From positions 1 to 64,000 of the forward strand of contig NZ_JAIVFW010000004.1 in NCBI RefSeq assembly GCF_020829595.1: DNA of 64,000 bases. The letters are read 5' to 3'. Source of the DNA: Nostoc sp. CHAB 5844. Lineage in GTDB: Bacteria; Cyanobacteriota; Cyanobacteriia; Cyanobacteriales; Nostocaceae. A program made the translations under genes and the position numbers. This document shows, piece by piece, positions 18,005-25,329 of this stretch. Under the pieces are notes generated by a model. The model did not search any database, was not told the origin of the DNA, and saw only the letters and a list, made by a program, of their open reading frames with translations. Position 1 is the first letter of the stretch. Every line of letters starts with the position of its first letter.

Positions 18005-18601
18005 ATGAATCTCACATTAATTCCCAGTGGTCTTGTACTATTTCGCTTTTTAATAGCACCCTTCCTCCTGTGGGATGCCTGGGATGGCAACACGAGTATT
18101 TGGTTCCTGGTGGGTTTTGTAGCTGCTTTTGTTTCCGATATTTTTGATGGCATTATTGCCCGGCGGTTAGGTGTTAGCAACGCCAAATTGCGACAAGCTG
18201 ATAGCTGGGCTGATACCTGCCTTTTCATCTGTATTTTTGTGAGTGCTTGGCTGGGATATCGAGATATTTTGATAGCTTATCGCCTACCTTTGTTGATGGT
18301 GATTTTTTCTCAGTTAGTGTGGTGGATAATTAACTTAATTAAGTATGGCAAACCCGCCAGCTATCACACTTACTCAGCAAAGTTTTGGGGAATTACATTA
18401 TTTATTGCCATTGTGGCACTGTTTGGATTTAACTACGCTGGAATAGCTTTATGGCTAACTTGTGTCGCCGGAACTATTTACAGTGTCGAAGAAATTGCGA
18501 TGACGTTAATATTGCCAGTTTGGACACATGATGTTTTGAGTATTTTTCATGCTTTAAAAATACGTCAGCAATTACAAACAACGAATATTTCTACTGTCTA
18601 A
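18005..18601 (+). CDS. CDP-alcohol phosphatidyltransferase family membrane protein
   Basis: Membrane protein of 198 residues with about six hydrophobic segments, related to enzymes that transfer a phosphatidyl group from CDP-diacylglycerol to an alcohol. The active-site signature is present as D45, D48-G49, A52-R53, D66 and D70, but the second conserved glycine (four residues before D66) is Leu62. A strong AGGAGG (17995-18000) sits 4 bases before the ATG. It lies between ndhD (178-base gap) and the CO2 hydration protein (27-base gap), so it is probably cotranscribed with the latter. It might make a lipid needed near the complex, or be an unusual family member; neither can be decided from sequence. 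Confidence 0.75.
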   Translation: MNLTLIPSGLVLFRFLIAPFLLWDAWDGNTSIWFLVGFVAAFVSDIFDGIIARRLGVSNAKLRQADSWADTCLFICIFVSAWLGYRDILIAYRLPLLMVIFSQLVWWIINLIKYGKPASYHTYSAKFWGITLFIAIVALFGFNYAGIALWLTCVAGTIYSVEEIAMTLILPVWTHDVLSIFHALKIRQQLQTTNISTV

Positions 18602-18628
18602 AAATACATTTAACATCCAGGAAATAAT

Positions 18629-19951
18629 ATGGTACAGACTCCAGAAAAACCTGTTACTAAACTTCCACCTTCTAGACATGAATTTGCCGACATAATTCAT
18701 CGTTTAGAAGCAGGCGGTTCAATGTTGCCGGACACGCCAGAAAATTTGATGCAAATTATCGGTATTTATAAAGCTTACGCTGTACCGATGGATTTTTACT
18801 GGCGTGACCTATTGTATATTGCAGAACAGGTCTTTTTAGAGCCATTTGCCTTTTTTAAATACTTCTTACCTCAAGAGTATTTAGAACGTCATAATCATTA
18901 CGCTGGTGATGATGCCGATTTAAGAATTTGGCGTGGTGTTGCGACAGCCCATCCTGAACTATTGGCATTTATGGAGAAGGGTGAAACCTTCAAAATGCCA
19001 AAGTTATTGCATCACTTATTCCACGATCGCATAAATATGGAATTTGCTGAAGCTTGTATGCGGGCAATGCTTTGGCATCGACATATGTATGCGCCAGTTA
19101 ATCAATTTGACGCTTATCTTGACTCAGAAGAATACAAAGCCAACGCTGACAGGGCAATTAAAGCATACTTCCAAGGCAACCCTGTCATGCTGGGACTGTA
19201 CAAACTGTTTCCTGATATGTTTTTGGAACAGTGCCGTCAGATGTCATACTACGCCAACCTCGGCTTATTCTGGGAAGTCATGGCCCCGGTGTTCTTTGAA
19301 ATGTCTGACATCTACGACGAAGGCGGGTTTAAGGGCGTACCTGATGCCATGAACTTTTTGGTGAATGGGATATTTGCGATCGCTGGTCGTCCCATTTACC
19401 ATCATGTTTATATCCGTGGCGAATGCTACGAAATTATTCCCAAATCTAAAGGCTTCACTTGGCTATACGAAGCAGCGCTACCTTATGTAGAAGCTGTTTT
19501 CTATCGCACCGCCCCCTTTAGAGGCACAAAATCATACAACGCCCAAGCACGTCAAGTACCGGAAGACCAAAAAGATTTTCACTATGGCATTCTTTATGCC
19601 GATGTCTTTCCTGTAGGAACAGCTGGTATTCCACCCACATTGCTAATGCAAGATATGTTGCACTTCTTGCCACAATATCTTGTTGATTACTACAAACAAC
19701 ATTGCCGTGGTGAAGAGGATATATTGATTCAGTTGGGTATTAGTTTCCAACGGTCAATGTACAATGTTACTTCTGCGGTTATTCAAGCCTTGAGAACTGC
19801 ACTTTTATATCCTTTAGATGACCCTAATCCGAAACATTTACAAGCCAATCGTGAGTTTTTTGAACAACAATTAAATCGCTTTACTCGTGCTGATTACGGT
19901 ATGCGCGATGCTGCCCGATTGCGGAGTATTCAAAGCCCAGATTATCGTTAA
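18629..19951 (+). CDS. cupB: CO2 hydration protein (ChpX/CupB type)
   Basis: Protein of 440 residues of the CO2 hydration (ChpX/ChpY) family, which docks on the NdhD/NdhF arm of NDH-1 at the thylakoid and converts CO2 to bicarbonate using redox energy. The N-terminal GGSMLPDTPENLMQIIGIYK and the His-rich HHLFHDRINMEFAEACMRAM and MLWHRHMY stretches are typical; several His, Cys and Glu could ligate the zinc proposed for the family. The sequence type and the lack of a following cupS favour CupB of the constitutive low-affinity system over inducible CupA. It follows the phosphatidyltransferase homologue by 27 bases. Confidence 0.8.
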   Translation: MVQTPEKPVTKLPPSRHEFADIIHRLEAGGSMLPDTPENLMQIIGIYKAYAVPMDFYWRDLLYIAEQVFLEPFAFFKYFLPQEYLERHNHYAGDDADLRIWRGVATAHPELLAFMEKGETFKMPKLLHHLFHDRINMEFAEACMRAMLWHRHMYAPVNQFDAYLDSEEYKANADRAIKAYFQGNPVMLGLYKLFPDMFLEQCRQMSYYANLGLFWEVMAPVFFEMSDIYDEGGFKGVPDAMNFLVNGIFAIAGRPIYHHVYIRGECYEIIPKSKGFTWLYEAALPYVEAVFYRTAPFRGTKSYNAQARQVPEDQKDFHYGILYADVFPVGTAGIPPTLLMQDMLHFLPQYLVDYYKQHCRGEEDILIQLGISFQRSMYNVTSAVIQALRTALLYPLDDPNPKHLQANREFFEQQLNRFTRADYGMRDAARLRSIQSPDYR

Positions 19952-19974
19952 TTAAACAGCAAGGAGCTTTACTT

Positions 19975-19998
19975 ATGGTTGAGCGCAAGTTGATTTGA
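19975..19998 (+). other. Seven-codon ORF with good Shine-Dalgarno after cupB
   Basis: An AAGGAG (19961-19966) stands 8 bases before an ATG that opens MVERKLI and then stops. It looks like the preserved start of a lost downstream gene, or a leader peptide without a gene. Confidence 0.25.
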
Positions 19999-20029
19999 AT
20001 TGAAGGCAGATACAACTATTCGTTCTCAA

Positions 20030-20362
20030 TTAGTAAAGCTCTAAGCAATGTAGATTAGGGTTGTTAAGTAATTCAAGAATTGCTTCCTCACCAGACCGAA
20101 TTAGAGCTTCGATGTAATTAGTAGGTGCATTCCCGCAACGTAGCCATATCACTTTGGGTGGTGAACCGTACAAACGGCTTCGCTCAATAAAGTCTACATC
20201 TTGAGTGACGATGCAAAAGTCATTTCTTCTAGCAAATTCCCAGATTTCAGTGTCAGTCATTTCTTGGAGTTCATGAAACTGCACATGACTGGAATCAGGA
20301 AAAATATCTGCTAATCGAGTTGTTAGCTTGCGGCTCAAATTTTGATCAAATAGTAGCTTCAA
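20030..20362 (-). CDS. DUF5615 PIN-like protein, putative toxin
   Basis: Small PIN-like protein of 110 residues, the putative nuclease toxin of DUF433/DUF5615 pairs. It shows the family opening MKLLFDQNLSRKL with D6, the HVQFHELQEMTDTEIWEFARRNDFCIVTQDVDF core in which acidic residues (E42 region, D55-56) would bind metal, and a WLRCGN strand. It overlaps the DUF433 gene by 4 bases (ATGA), so the two are translationally coupled. This is the only intact copy of the pair in the window. The RNase activity is inferred from fold relations, not known for this protein. Confidence 0.82.
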   Translation of the reverse strand: MKLLFDQNLSRKLTTRLADIFPDSSHVQFHELQEMTDTEIWEFARRNDFCIVTQDVDFIERSRLYGSPPKVIWLRCGNAPTNYIEALIRSGEEAILELLNNPNLHCLELY

Positions 20363-20589
20363 CCAGCACCTACTGAAGCAACAAGACTATGTTCTCTATC
20401 AGCAGCAAACTCTAAGCAAGCCCTAATGTCCGCTTCAGTCAACTCAGGAAAGTCTTCCAGAATCTCAGCATGAGACATACCGACTGCTAACCAACCCAGA
20501 ACATCGTACACAGTGATTCGCATCCGTCGAATACAGGGTTTGCCGCCTCGTTTGTCAGGTTCTATGGTAATAATGTCACGATAACTCAT
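20359..20589 (-). CDS. DUF433 antitoxin-like protein
   Basis: Winged-helix/HTH-like protein of 76 residues, the putative antitoxin partner of the overlapping DUF5615 gene. The signature ITIEPDKRGGKPCIRRMRITVYDVLGWLA, then AEILEDFPELTEADIRACLEFAADRE, is diagnostic of DUF433. It is the first gene of the pair, as antitoxins usually are, and could bind its own promoter. Confidence 0.85.
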   Translation of the reverse strand: MSYRDIITIEPDKRGGKPCIRRMRITVYDVLGWLAVGMSHAEILEDFPELTEADIRACLEFAADREHSLVASVGAG

Positions 20590-20872
20590 CTTGATTATTT
20601 ATAATCTGCCTGATACGTCTCTAAGTCTAGAGCACCCTAACACTGGGCTGCAACTTAACCGTTGTTTTTCTTCAAGGTATTTCGCTACCCTGTTAAATTT
20701 TGAATTTAGAATTGCTGTTAAAATGCAATAAGCTAAAACACATTTAACTTGCATAATTTCAAGTTTTGATAAAAAGCATCAAACTCCTTTATCTCATACT
20801 CTGCGCCCTCTGCGCCTCTGTGGTTTATAACGCAAATTAAATGTGTGCTGAAATGGTATGAAGTTATTCAGG
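20590..20872. other. Intergenic repeat region
   Basis: The block TAAGCTAAAACACAT-N5-TTGCATAAT at 20729-20757 recurs at 11821-11849. An imperfect inverted counterpart (GCAAATTAAATGTGTGCTGAA, partly quoted) lies at about 20832-20851, so the element may be a roughly 125-bp MITE-like unit. Inside it is the CTCTGCGCCCTCTGCGCCTCTG-like string seen between many cyanobacterial genes. Confidence 0.5.
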
Positions 20873-21022
20873 ATGGTGAGCTATATATATTTTCTAGTAC
20901 TTTATCTGCTTCTGCTATTGTATCACCACTTCTTTAAGGACAAGAGATTAACTTCTCAGAAAGTCTATGTATTATCATCCTTGTTCTTATTTTTTTATTT
21001 TCTACTATTTTATTTGGCATAG
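20873..21022 (+). CDS. Small hydrophobic ORF, uncertain
   Basis: A 49-residue open frame with two hydrophobic stretches (YIYFLVLYLLLLLYHHF and VLSSLFLFFYFLLFYLA). No Shine-Dalgarno is clear (GGATGGTG context), and the base composition is very AT-rich, so it may be a remnant or chance ORF. I do not recognise it. Confidence 0.2.
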   Translation: MVSYIYFLVLYLLLLLYHHFFKDKRLTSQKVYVLSSLFLFFYFLLFYLA

Positions 21023-21040
21023 TTAGTTATCTTAAATTAA

Positions 21041-21178
21041 ATTCTACAAAATCGTCGTCACCAAAGCCGTCGAGATGAAATTGCTGCGGAAGCTCAACAA
21101 AGTTTGGCTGATTTTCGTGTAGGAAATCTTCAACCTCAATCAGCCAAGAGTGTAATTGCAGAATTGCGCGAATCTTAA
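21041..21178 (+). pseudogene. Antitoxin-like remnant preceding a RelE fragment
   Basis: The frame ending SRRDEIAAEAQQSLADFRVGNL then QPQSAKSVIAELRES reads like the body of a short RelB-type antitoxin. No start codon remains upstream (a stop lies at 21038), and the next frame begins like a RelE toxin, the normal gene order of such pairs. Family placement is tentative. Confidence 0.4.
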
Positions 21179-21191
21179 ACCAAGAAGAAGA

Positions 21192-21310
21192 ATGAGACTT
21201 CTGGTTTTAACGCCGAAATTTAAGCAAGCCTTTCGTAAATTTGTTAAACGAAACGCTGACCTTCAGCAACAAATTGAAGACACTCTTCAGCAGATGGAAG
21301 CAGACGTATT
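21192..21310 (+). pseudogene. RelE/StbE-family toxin, 5' fragment
   Basis: MRLLVLTPKFKQAFRKFVKR then [19 protein letters not shown] matches the start of RelE-like mRNA interferases. After 39 residues the sequence switches to an unrelated gene piece, so the catalytic C-terminal half (the basic/Arg-Tyr strand) is missing. The frame runs on to a stop at 21353 in foreign sequence. Confidence 0.5.
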
Positions 21311-21433
21311 GTTTATGGCGCAATCACCTTCTATCTGGCTAACCGAGAAATAATTGATATTGATTTAAAAGAAAGTGAAGCAGAATTTCAACAGTTGCAG
21401 CAGTCTTTTAGGGAATTGAGAGCTTGTTTTTGA
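21311..21433 (+). pseudogene. DUF433 antitoxin, 3' fragment
   Basis: The frame [20 protein letters not shown] then [20 protein letters not shown] closely parallels the C-terminal half of the DUF433 protein at 57692-58006 (VYGAIAFYLANRTEIDAYLA). It is fused directly to the RelE fragment in another frame, marking a deletion junction near 21310 between two toxin-antitoxin loci. Confidence 0.6.
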
Positions 21434-21467
21434 ACAACCACCCATTCGGGCGATCGCAAAAACCAAT

Positions 21468-22757
21468 CTAACACCAAATTTGCAAAACACGACCTTGCAA
21501 TTCTTGCCCTAGCCAAGGTGTATTACTCGAAAGTGTATGCAGATTTTTCCTTTCGACTTTCCAGGTTTGTGAAGGATCAAATAAAGTGAATTCAGCTTTA
21601 TGCTTGGGAGCCAATGTACTCAAATTCTGCCCCAAACATTTCGCTGGATTGGTGCTTAATGCTTGCCATAATTTTAAAGCTGTAAATTCCCCAGTTGCGA
21701 CAAGATTTTGCCATAGTAAAGGCAAGGCTAATTCAAAACCAATTGCCCCGCTGGGTGCTTCAGCAAAGGCTTGGACTTTTTCTTCATAAGTATAAGGCGC
21801 GTGGTTGATCGCGATCGCATCAATTATCCCTGTGCGGACACCTACACGCAAAGCCTTTAAATCGCTAGGATTGCCTAAAGGCGGGTCTAAATGCAAACTA
21901 GTATCGTAACTTTTAACAGCTGTGGTATCTAATAATAAGTGCATCCATGTAGTACTGGCGGTGATAGGTAAACCAGCAGCCTTAGCAGAAGCGATCAATT
22001 CTACACTCCGGGCTGTGGAAACCCGCATAATATGAACATGAGGATTGCCAGTAGCTGCAACTAATTCTAACAAAGCTGCGATCGCAGTTGTTTCGGCACT
22101 GGCGGGAATAGGTGGTAAACCAAAACGCAGTGCATCTGCCCCTTCACGCATCACACCATTGGATGTAAGCTGGCGATCGCAAGGCCAAAAAGCCACAGGT
22201 TTACCCAAAGGCTGAACATATTCCAGCACTCGCCGCACCAACCCCAAATTATCTAACGGGTGACTATCACTAAAACCAACAACTCCCGCAGTTGCTAAAT
22301 CTGCTAACTCCGTCAACTGCTTTCCCGCCACATCCAACGTAATCGCACCCCAGATGTGAAGCAAGGGAGCAGGGGTGTAGGGGTGCGAGGGAGATGCGTT
22401 TCTTTGTTTCTGCAACTGTGCCACCAATCCAGGATGATCAATAGAAGGAGATGTATCAGGTAAAATCCCAATTCTAGTAAAACCGCCAGCAGCAGCAGCT
22501 TGCAACAGAGAAGACAACGTTTCTCGTTCTTCAAACCCTGGTTCACCAGAGTGACTGTATAAATCTACTAACCCAGTTCCTAAAACTAATCCCCGACAAT
22601 CTCTAACTTGAGTATCAGTACTAATATCAGAAATTTGTGCAGCTACAGCTTGAATATTACCATCAGCAATCAGGACATCTGCGATTTGGTCAGTTCCAAA
22701 AACCGAGTCAATTACTCGTACTTGTTGTAAAAGTTCAGTCAATTTGCTTTGCTCCAA
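21468..22757 (-). CDS. pyrC: Dihydroorotase homologue with degenerate metal site
   Basis: Amidohydrolase-fold protein of 429 residues in the dihydroorotase family (pyrimidine synthesis, step 3). The overall layout is retained: GTGLVDLYSHSGEPGFEERE, GGFTRIGILPDTSP, VSTARSVELI and INHAPYTYEEK. However, the metal and catalytic residues are replaced: the first His of the HxH pair is Tyr67, the His of H(V/L)ST is Arg245, the first His of TPHH is Met272 and the catalytic Asp of TDHAPH is Asn318. It may be a non-catalytic partner of aspartate transcarbamoylase, as PyrX is in other bacteria. Residues about 121-132 are encoded by 8-bp repeats. Confidence 0.8.
   Translation of the reverse strand: MEQSKLTELLQQVRVIDSVFGTDQIADVLIADGNIQAVAAQISDISTDTQVRDCRGLVLGTGLVDLYSHSGEPGFEERETLSSLLQAAAAGGFTRIGILPDTSPSIDHPGLVAQLQKQRNASPSHPYTPAPLLHIWGAITLDVAGKQLTELADLATAGVVGFSDSHPLDNLGLVRRVLEYVQPLGKPVAFWPCDRQLTSNGVMREGADALRFGLPPIPASAETTAIAALLELVAATGNPHVHIMRVSTARSVELIASAKAAGLPITASTTWMHLLLDTTAVKSYDTSLHLDPPLGNPSDLKALRVGVRTGIIDAIAINHAPYTYEEKVQAFAEAPSGAIGFELALPLLWQNLVATGEFTALKLWQALSTNPAKCLGQNLSTLAPKHKAEFTLFDPSQTWKVERKNLHTLSSNTPWLGQELQGRVLQIWC
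22361..22392. repeat. Four degenerate 8-bp units inside the dihydroorotase ORF
   Basis: GCAAGGGA, GCAGGGGT, GTAGGGGT and GCGAGGGA follow one another without gaps. They belong to the GCAGGGGA family also present at 34724-34763 and 41444-41467. They encode an extra Ser/Pro-rich segment on the minus strand between two core strands. Confidence 0.75.
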
Positions 22758-22877
22758 TTCGTAATTCGTAATTACTCAAAGGTGAGACGATTTGGTTAAC
22801 AGCATAGATTTTAGCTCTTGAAGTTAGGGAAGATAAATTTGGAATTAATTACGAATTACGAACTACGAATTACAAAT
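22758..22877. repeat. Inverted ATTCGTAATT repeats
   Basis: Tandem AATTCGTAATT-type units near 22757-22776 face TAATTACGAATTACGA units near 22849-22875, forming a potential hairpin between the two minus-strand genes. The same motif appears at about 27803-27840. Confidence 0.6.
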
Positions 22878-24227
22878 TTACAATGCTCCAGCGGCGGTTT
22901 TATCTAGAACACCACCACCCAAATGAGCCGTGATGTTCATTGCTTCTAATACTGGAAAACCATTCAGTCCGTTAGGGTAATCAATTACACTCACTGCGCC
23001 ATTCCCTTGACGGAAATTCCAGAAGTTGTCTGCTGGTAAACCCAGAATATGACAAAGCAAAGTTTTATTAGTAGCGTCATGAGCCACTACTAATCCAGTT
23101 TTGAGTTGATTATCTAATGCCGTTTGTACAATAGATTGCCAAGCGACAACGCTACGTTCCCAAACCTGTTGTAAATTCTCCCCTTCTGGCATTTGTACTT
23201 GGGCGGGTATAGTCCGCCAACGGTGCAATTCGCCAGGAAATTCTTGCTCAATTTCTGCTTCTAATTTGCCTTCCCAAAGACCATGACTAATTTCTCTTAA
23301 ACCATCTTGCAAGTCTAACTTAATGCCAGGATGCTGACGCAATATAATTTCGGCTGTTTCTTTGGGACGTTGCATCGAACTACTCACAGCAAAGTCAATG
23401 GCTACATCTTTGAGAAATTCACCTGCTTTTTGGGCTTGATTTCTGCCATTGTCATTTAGGGGAACGTCAATTTGTCCTTGAAATCTGGTTTGACGGTTCC
23501 ACTCTGTTTCGCCGTGACGTACCAACAATAACCGTACCCCATGATGATGTGGACGCAATGATGGTAAAGTCTCTCCCATGTGCTGCGTCTGATTCATCGA
23601 CTCTAGTTGGACTGGTTCATCCAAACCGCCAGCAAAATTCAATACAGTCACACCACAATTAGATTGCTGAATGGAATGATAACGACTGGGAGGAATGCTC
23701 AGTGCTGTGCTAATCAAGGCGCGATTAATGCCGTTATGCCCGACTATCAAAATAGTTTGACCTTGATGCTGCGGCAAAATTTCTTGCCAAAATTGTCGCG
23801 CCTGTTCGTACAAAGCTAGAACTGGAAAATGTTCTCTTGTTCCCTCAGCATTATTAACCAGCATCACCAATTCGTGGGGACGTTCGTGCCAAATACGATA
23901 GTCGTCGGCAAACTTCTGCTCAACATCAGCAGTCAGCATTGTCTCCCACAAAGGCAAATCGATTTCTAATAACTTATTGGAAGTTTGGACAGCAGCAGAA
24001 TCTTGAGTATTGGCTAACTCGCTTTGAATAATCTCAGCTGTTAGTTTGGCTCGTTGCAAAGGACTGCTATAAATTGCCTGAAATGAAATATTACTGAGGG
24101 CTTTGCCTACTTTACTGGCATCATTACGACCTTTTTGGGTTAATTTTGACGCATCTGTGCGTCCTTGAATCCGCCGCTCGGCGTTGTAGCTACTTTGACC
24201 GTGACGCACAATGATGACACGAGTCAT
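22878..24227 (-). CDS. Tandem histidine phosphatase (phosphoglycerate mutase-like), two domains
   Basis: Protein of 449 residues with two histidine phosphatase domains. Domain 1 has the phospho-acceptor in RHGQ (8-11) and its second His in VGHNGINRA (about 163). Domain 2 has RHGETEWN at 237-244, a RFQGQIDVPLNDNG segment and VVAHDATNK. Both keep the catalytic Arg-His pair. Domain 2 is the more canonical, with an SSSMQRPKETAE stretch. The products could be a cofactor-dependent phosphoglycerate mutase, a phosphoserine phosphatase or a sugar phosphatase; sequence alone does not decide. A GGAGG Shine-Dalgarno lies 9 bases before the ATG. It is 120 bases upstream of the dihydroorotase homologue in the same direction. 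Confidence 0.8.
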   Translation of the reverse strand: MTRVIIVRHGQSSYNAERRIQGRTDASKLTQKGRNDASKVGKALSNISFQAIYSSPLQRAKLTAEIIQSELANTQDSAAVQTSNKLLEIDLPLWETMLTADVEQKFADDYRIWHERPHELVMLVNNAEGTREHFPVLALYEQARQFWQEILPQHQGQTILIVGHNGINRALISTALSIPPSRYHSIQQSNCGVTVLNFAGGLDEPVQLESMNQTQHMGETLPSLRPHHHGVRLLLVRHGETEWNRQTRFQGQIDVPLNDNGRNQAQKAGEFLKDVAIDFAVSSSMQRPKETAEIILRQHPGIKLDLQDGLREISHGLWEGKLEAEIEQEFPGELHRWRTIPAQVQMPEGENLQQVWERSVVAWQSIVQTALDNQLKTGLVVAHDATNKTLLCHILGLPADNFWNFRQGNGAVSVIDYPNGLNGFPVLEAMNITAHLGGGVLDKTAAGAL

Positions 24228-24371
24228 TGGCTTTGCCCTCCTCTATCTAAAGGATTAATTTTACTCTAAAGTGTTTGCCGAATAATCTATTTACATAGAT
24301 AAGAAGCTTCCGTCTGTAGGTGGGGGAATATCATTATCAAGCCAAAATATGCTTGAGATTGCGGCAAATAG

Positions 24372-24953
24372 ATGGACATTAATATGCAAACTGAAACAGA
24401 AGTAAGAACCATAGCACCATCACTTCAAGGAATTGGTAATACCATTCGCTTGACGGGCTGGATTACTTTCTGGATACAACTAGGACTGGCTGTAGTTTCT
24501 GGCATAGCTGTATTGTTTGCTTCCACTGGGCGAGGCTTTGCCGACCAACCAAATGCAGGTCTGGGAGTTGGCATATTTTGGGCTATTTGCGGGATTGTAG
24601 CTTTATTATTTAGCGTGTACTGGAATTTTCGTTATACTCGCCTTGGGAAACGATTAGAAAATCCTAATCACGCTTTACACCCTAGCAAGGCAGATACGAT
24701 CGCTGCTATCAGATTAGGCGTAATTGTGAGTCTAGTCGGCATACTATTAACTCTGTTAGGTGCTGGCTCAACTTTAGGAGTTTTGGTAGCAAAATCAATT
24801 TCCCAACCTCCAGGGGTAGCAATTACAGACCCCAATAAAATTATTCGGGCGCTAGATGTGTTTGTAGCTGTAGCAAATATTAATGGGATTACGGCTCACT
24901 TTGTGGGTACTGTCGCTTCTTTGTGGCTGTTGGAACGAGTACATAAGCACTAG
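24372..24953 (+). CDS. DUF3611 family membrane protein
   Basis: Integral membrane protein of 193 residues with four predicted helices (about 27-48, 64-86, 112-135 and 168-188). It has the family's GNTIRLTGWITFWIQLGLAV opening and ANINGITAHFVGTVASLWLL ending. DUF3611 proteins occur in cyanobacteria and as the chloroplast inner-envelope protein Tic21/PIC1, for which protein import and iron transport have both been proposed. The role in cyanobacteria is not settled. An internal ATG at 24384 is an alternative start. Confidence 0.85.
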   Translation: MDINMQTETEVRTIAPSLQGIGNTIRLTGWITFWIQLGLAVVSGIAVLFASTGRGFADQPNAGLGVGIFWAICGIVALLFSVYWNFRYTRLGKRLENPNHALHPSKADTIAAIRLGVIVSLVGILLTLLGAGSTLGVLVAKSISQPPGVAITDPNKIIRALDVFVAVANINGITAHFVGTVASLWLLERVHKH

Positions 24954-25329
24954 AAAACATCCACTGCTAAAATAACGCGACAAAACTATGTTTTTTGCGT
25001 AAATTTTATACTTATATAGAAAATCTTAAAATATATTGCTTGTTAGCTCAAAAGCAAGTTATACCCAACAAAATAACTGCAAACTCAAGATTTTTTCCAT
25101 CCTCTACTTGGAAAGTTTTTTAGTAAAATTTAATGCTTGAAACTATAAAGATTTAGTGAAGTGGTGTTCTTTTTTCAAGTCGTTTGTGTTTTTTATTATA
25201 GTATTCCTCTTAAGTAAAATTCACGTAATATCTTCAAAAAAGATTAACTACTTTCTAAGTATAAATACGCTAAAAAAGTAGTTGGAATTTTGCTGGTCAC
25301 ATTAGCAATAACCCACAATTAAGAACTAT
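24954..25329. other. AT-rich intergenic region
   Basis: The stretch before the DUF4394 gene is strongly AT-rich and has no open frame, inverted repeat of note or RNA gene that I can recognise. It presumably contains the promoter of the downstream gene. Confidence 0.4.
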
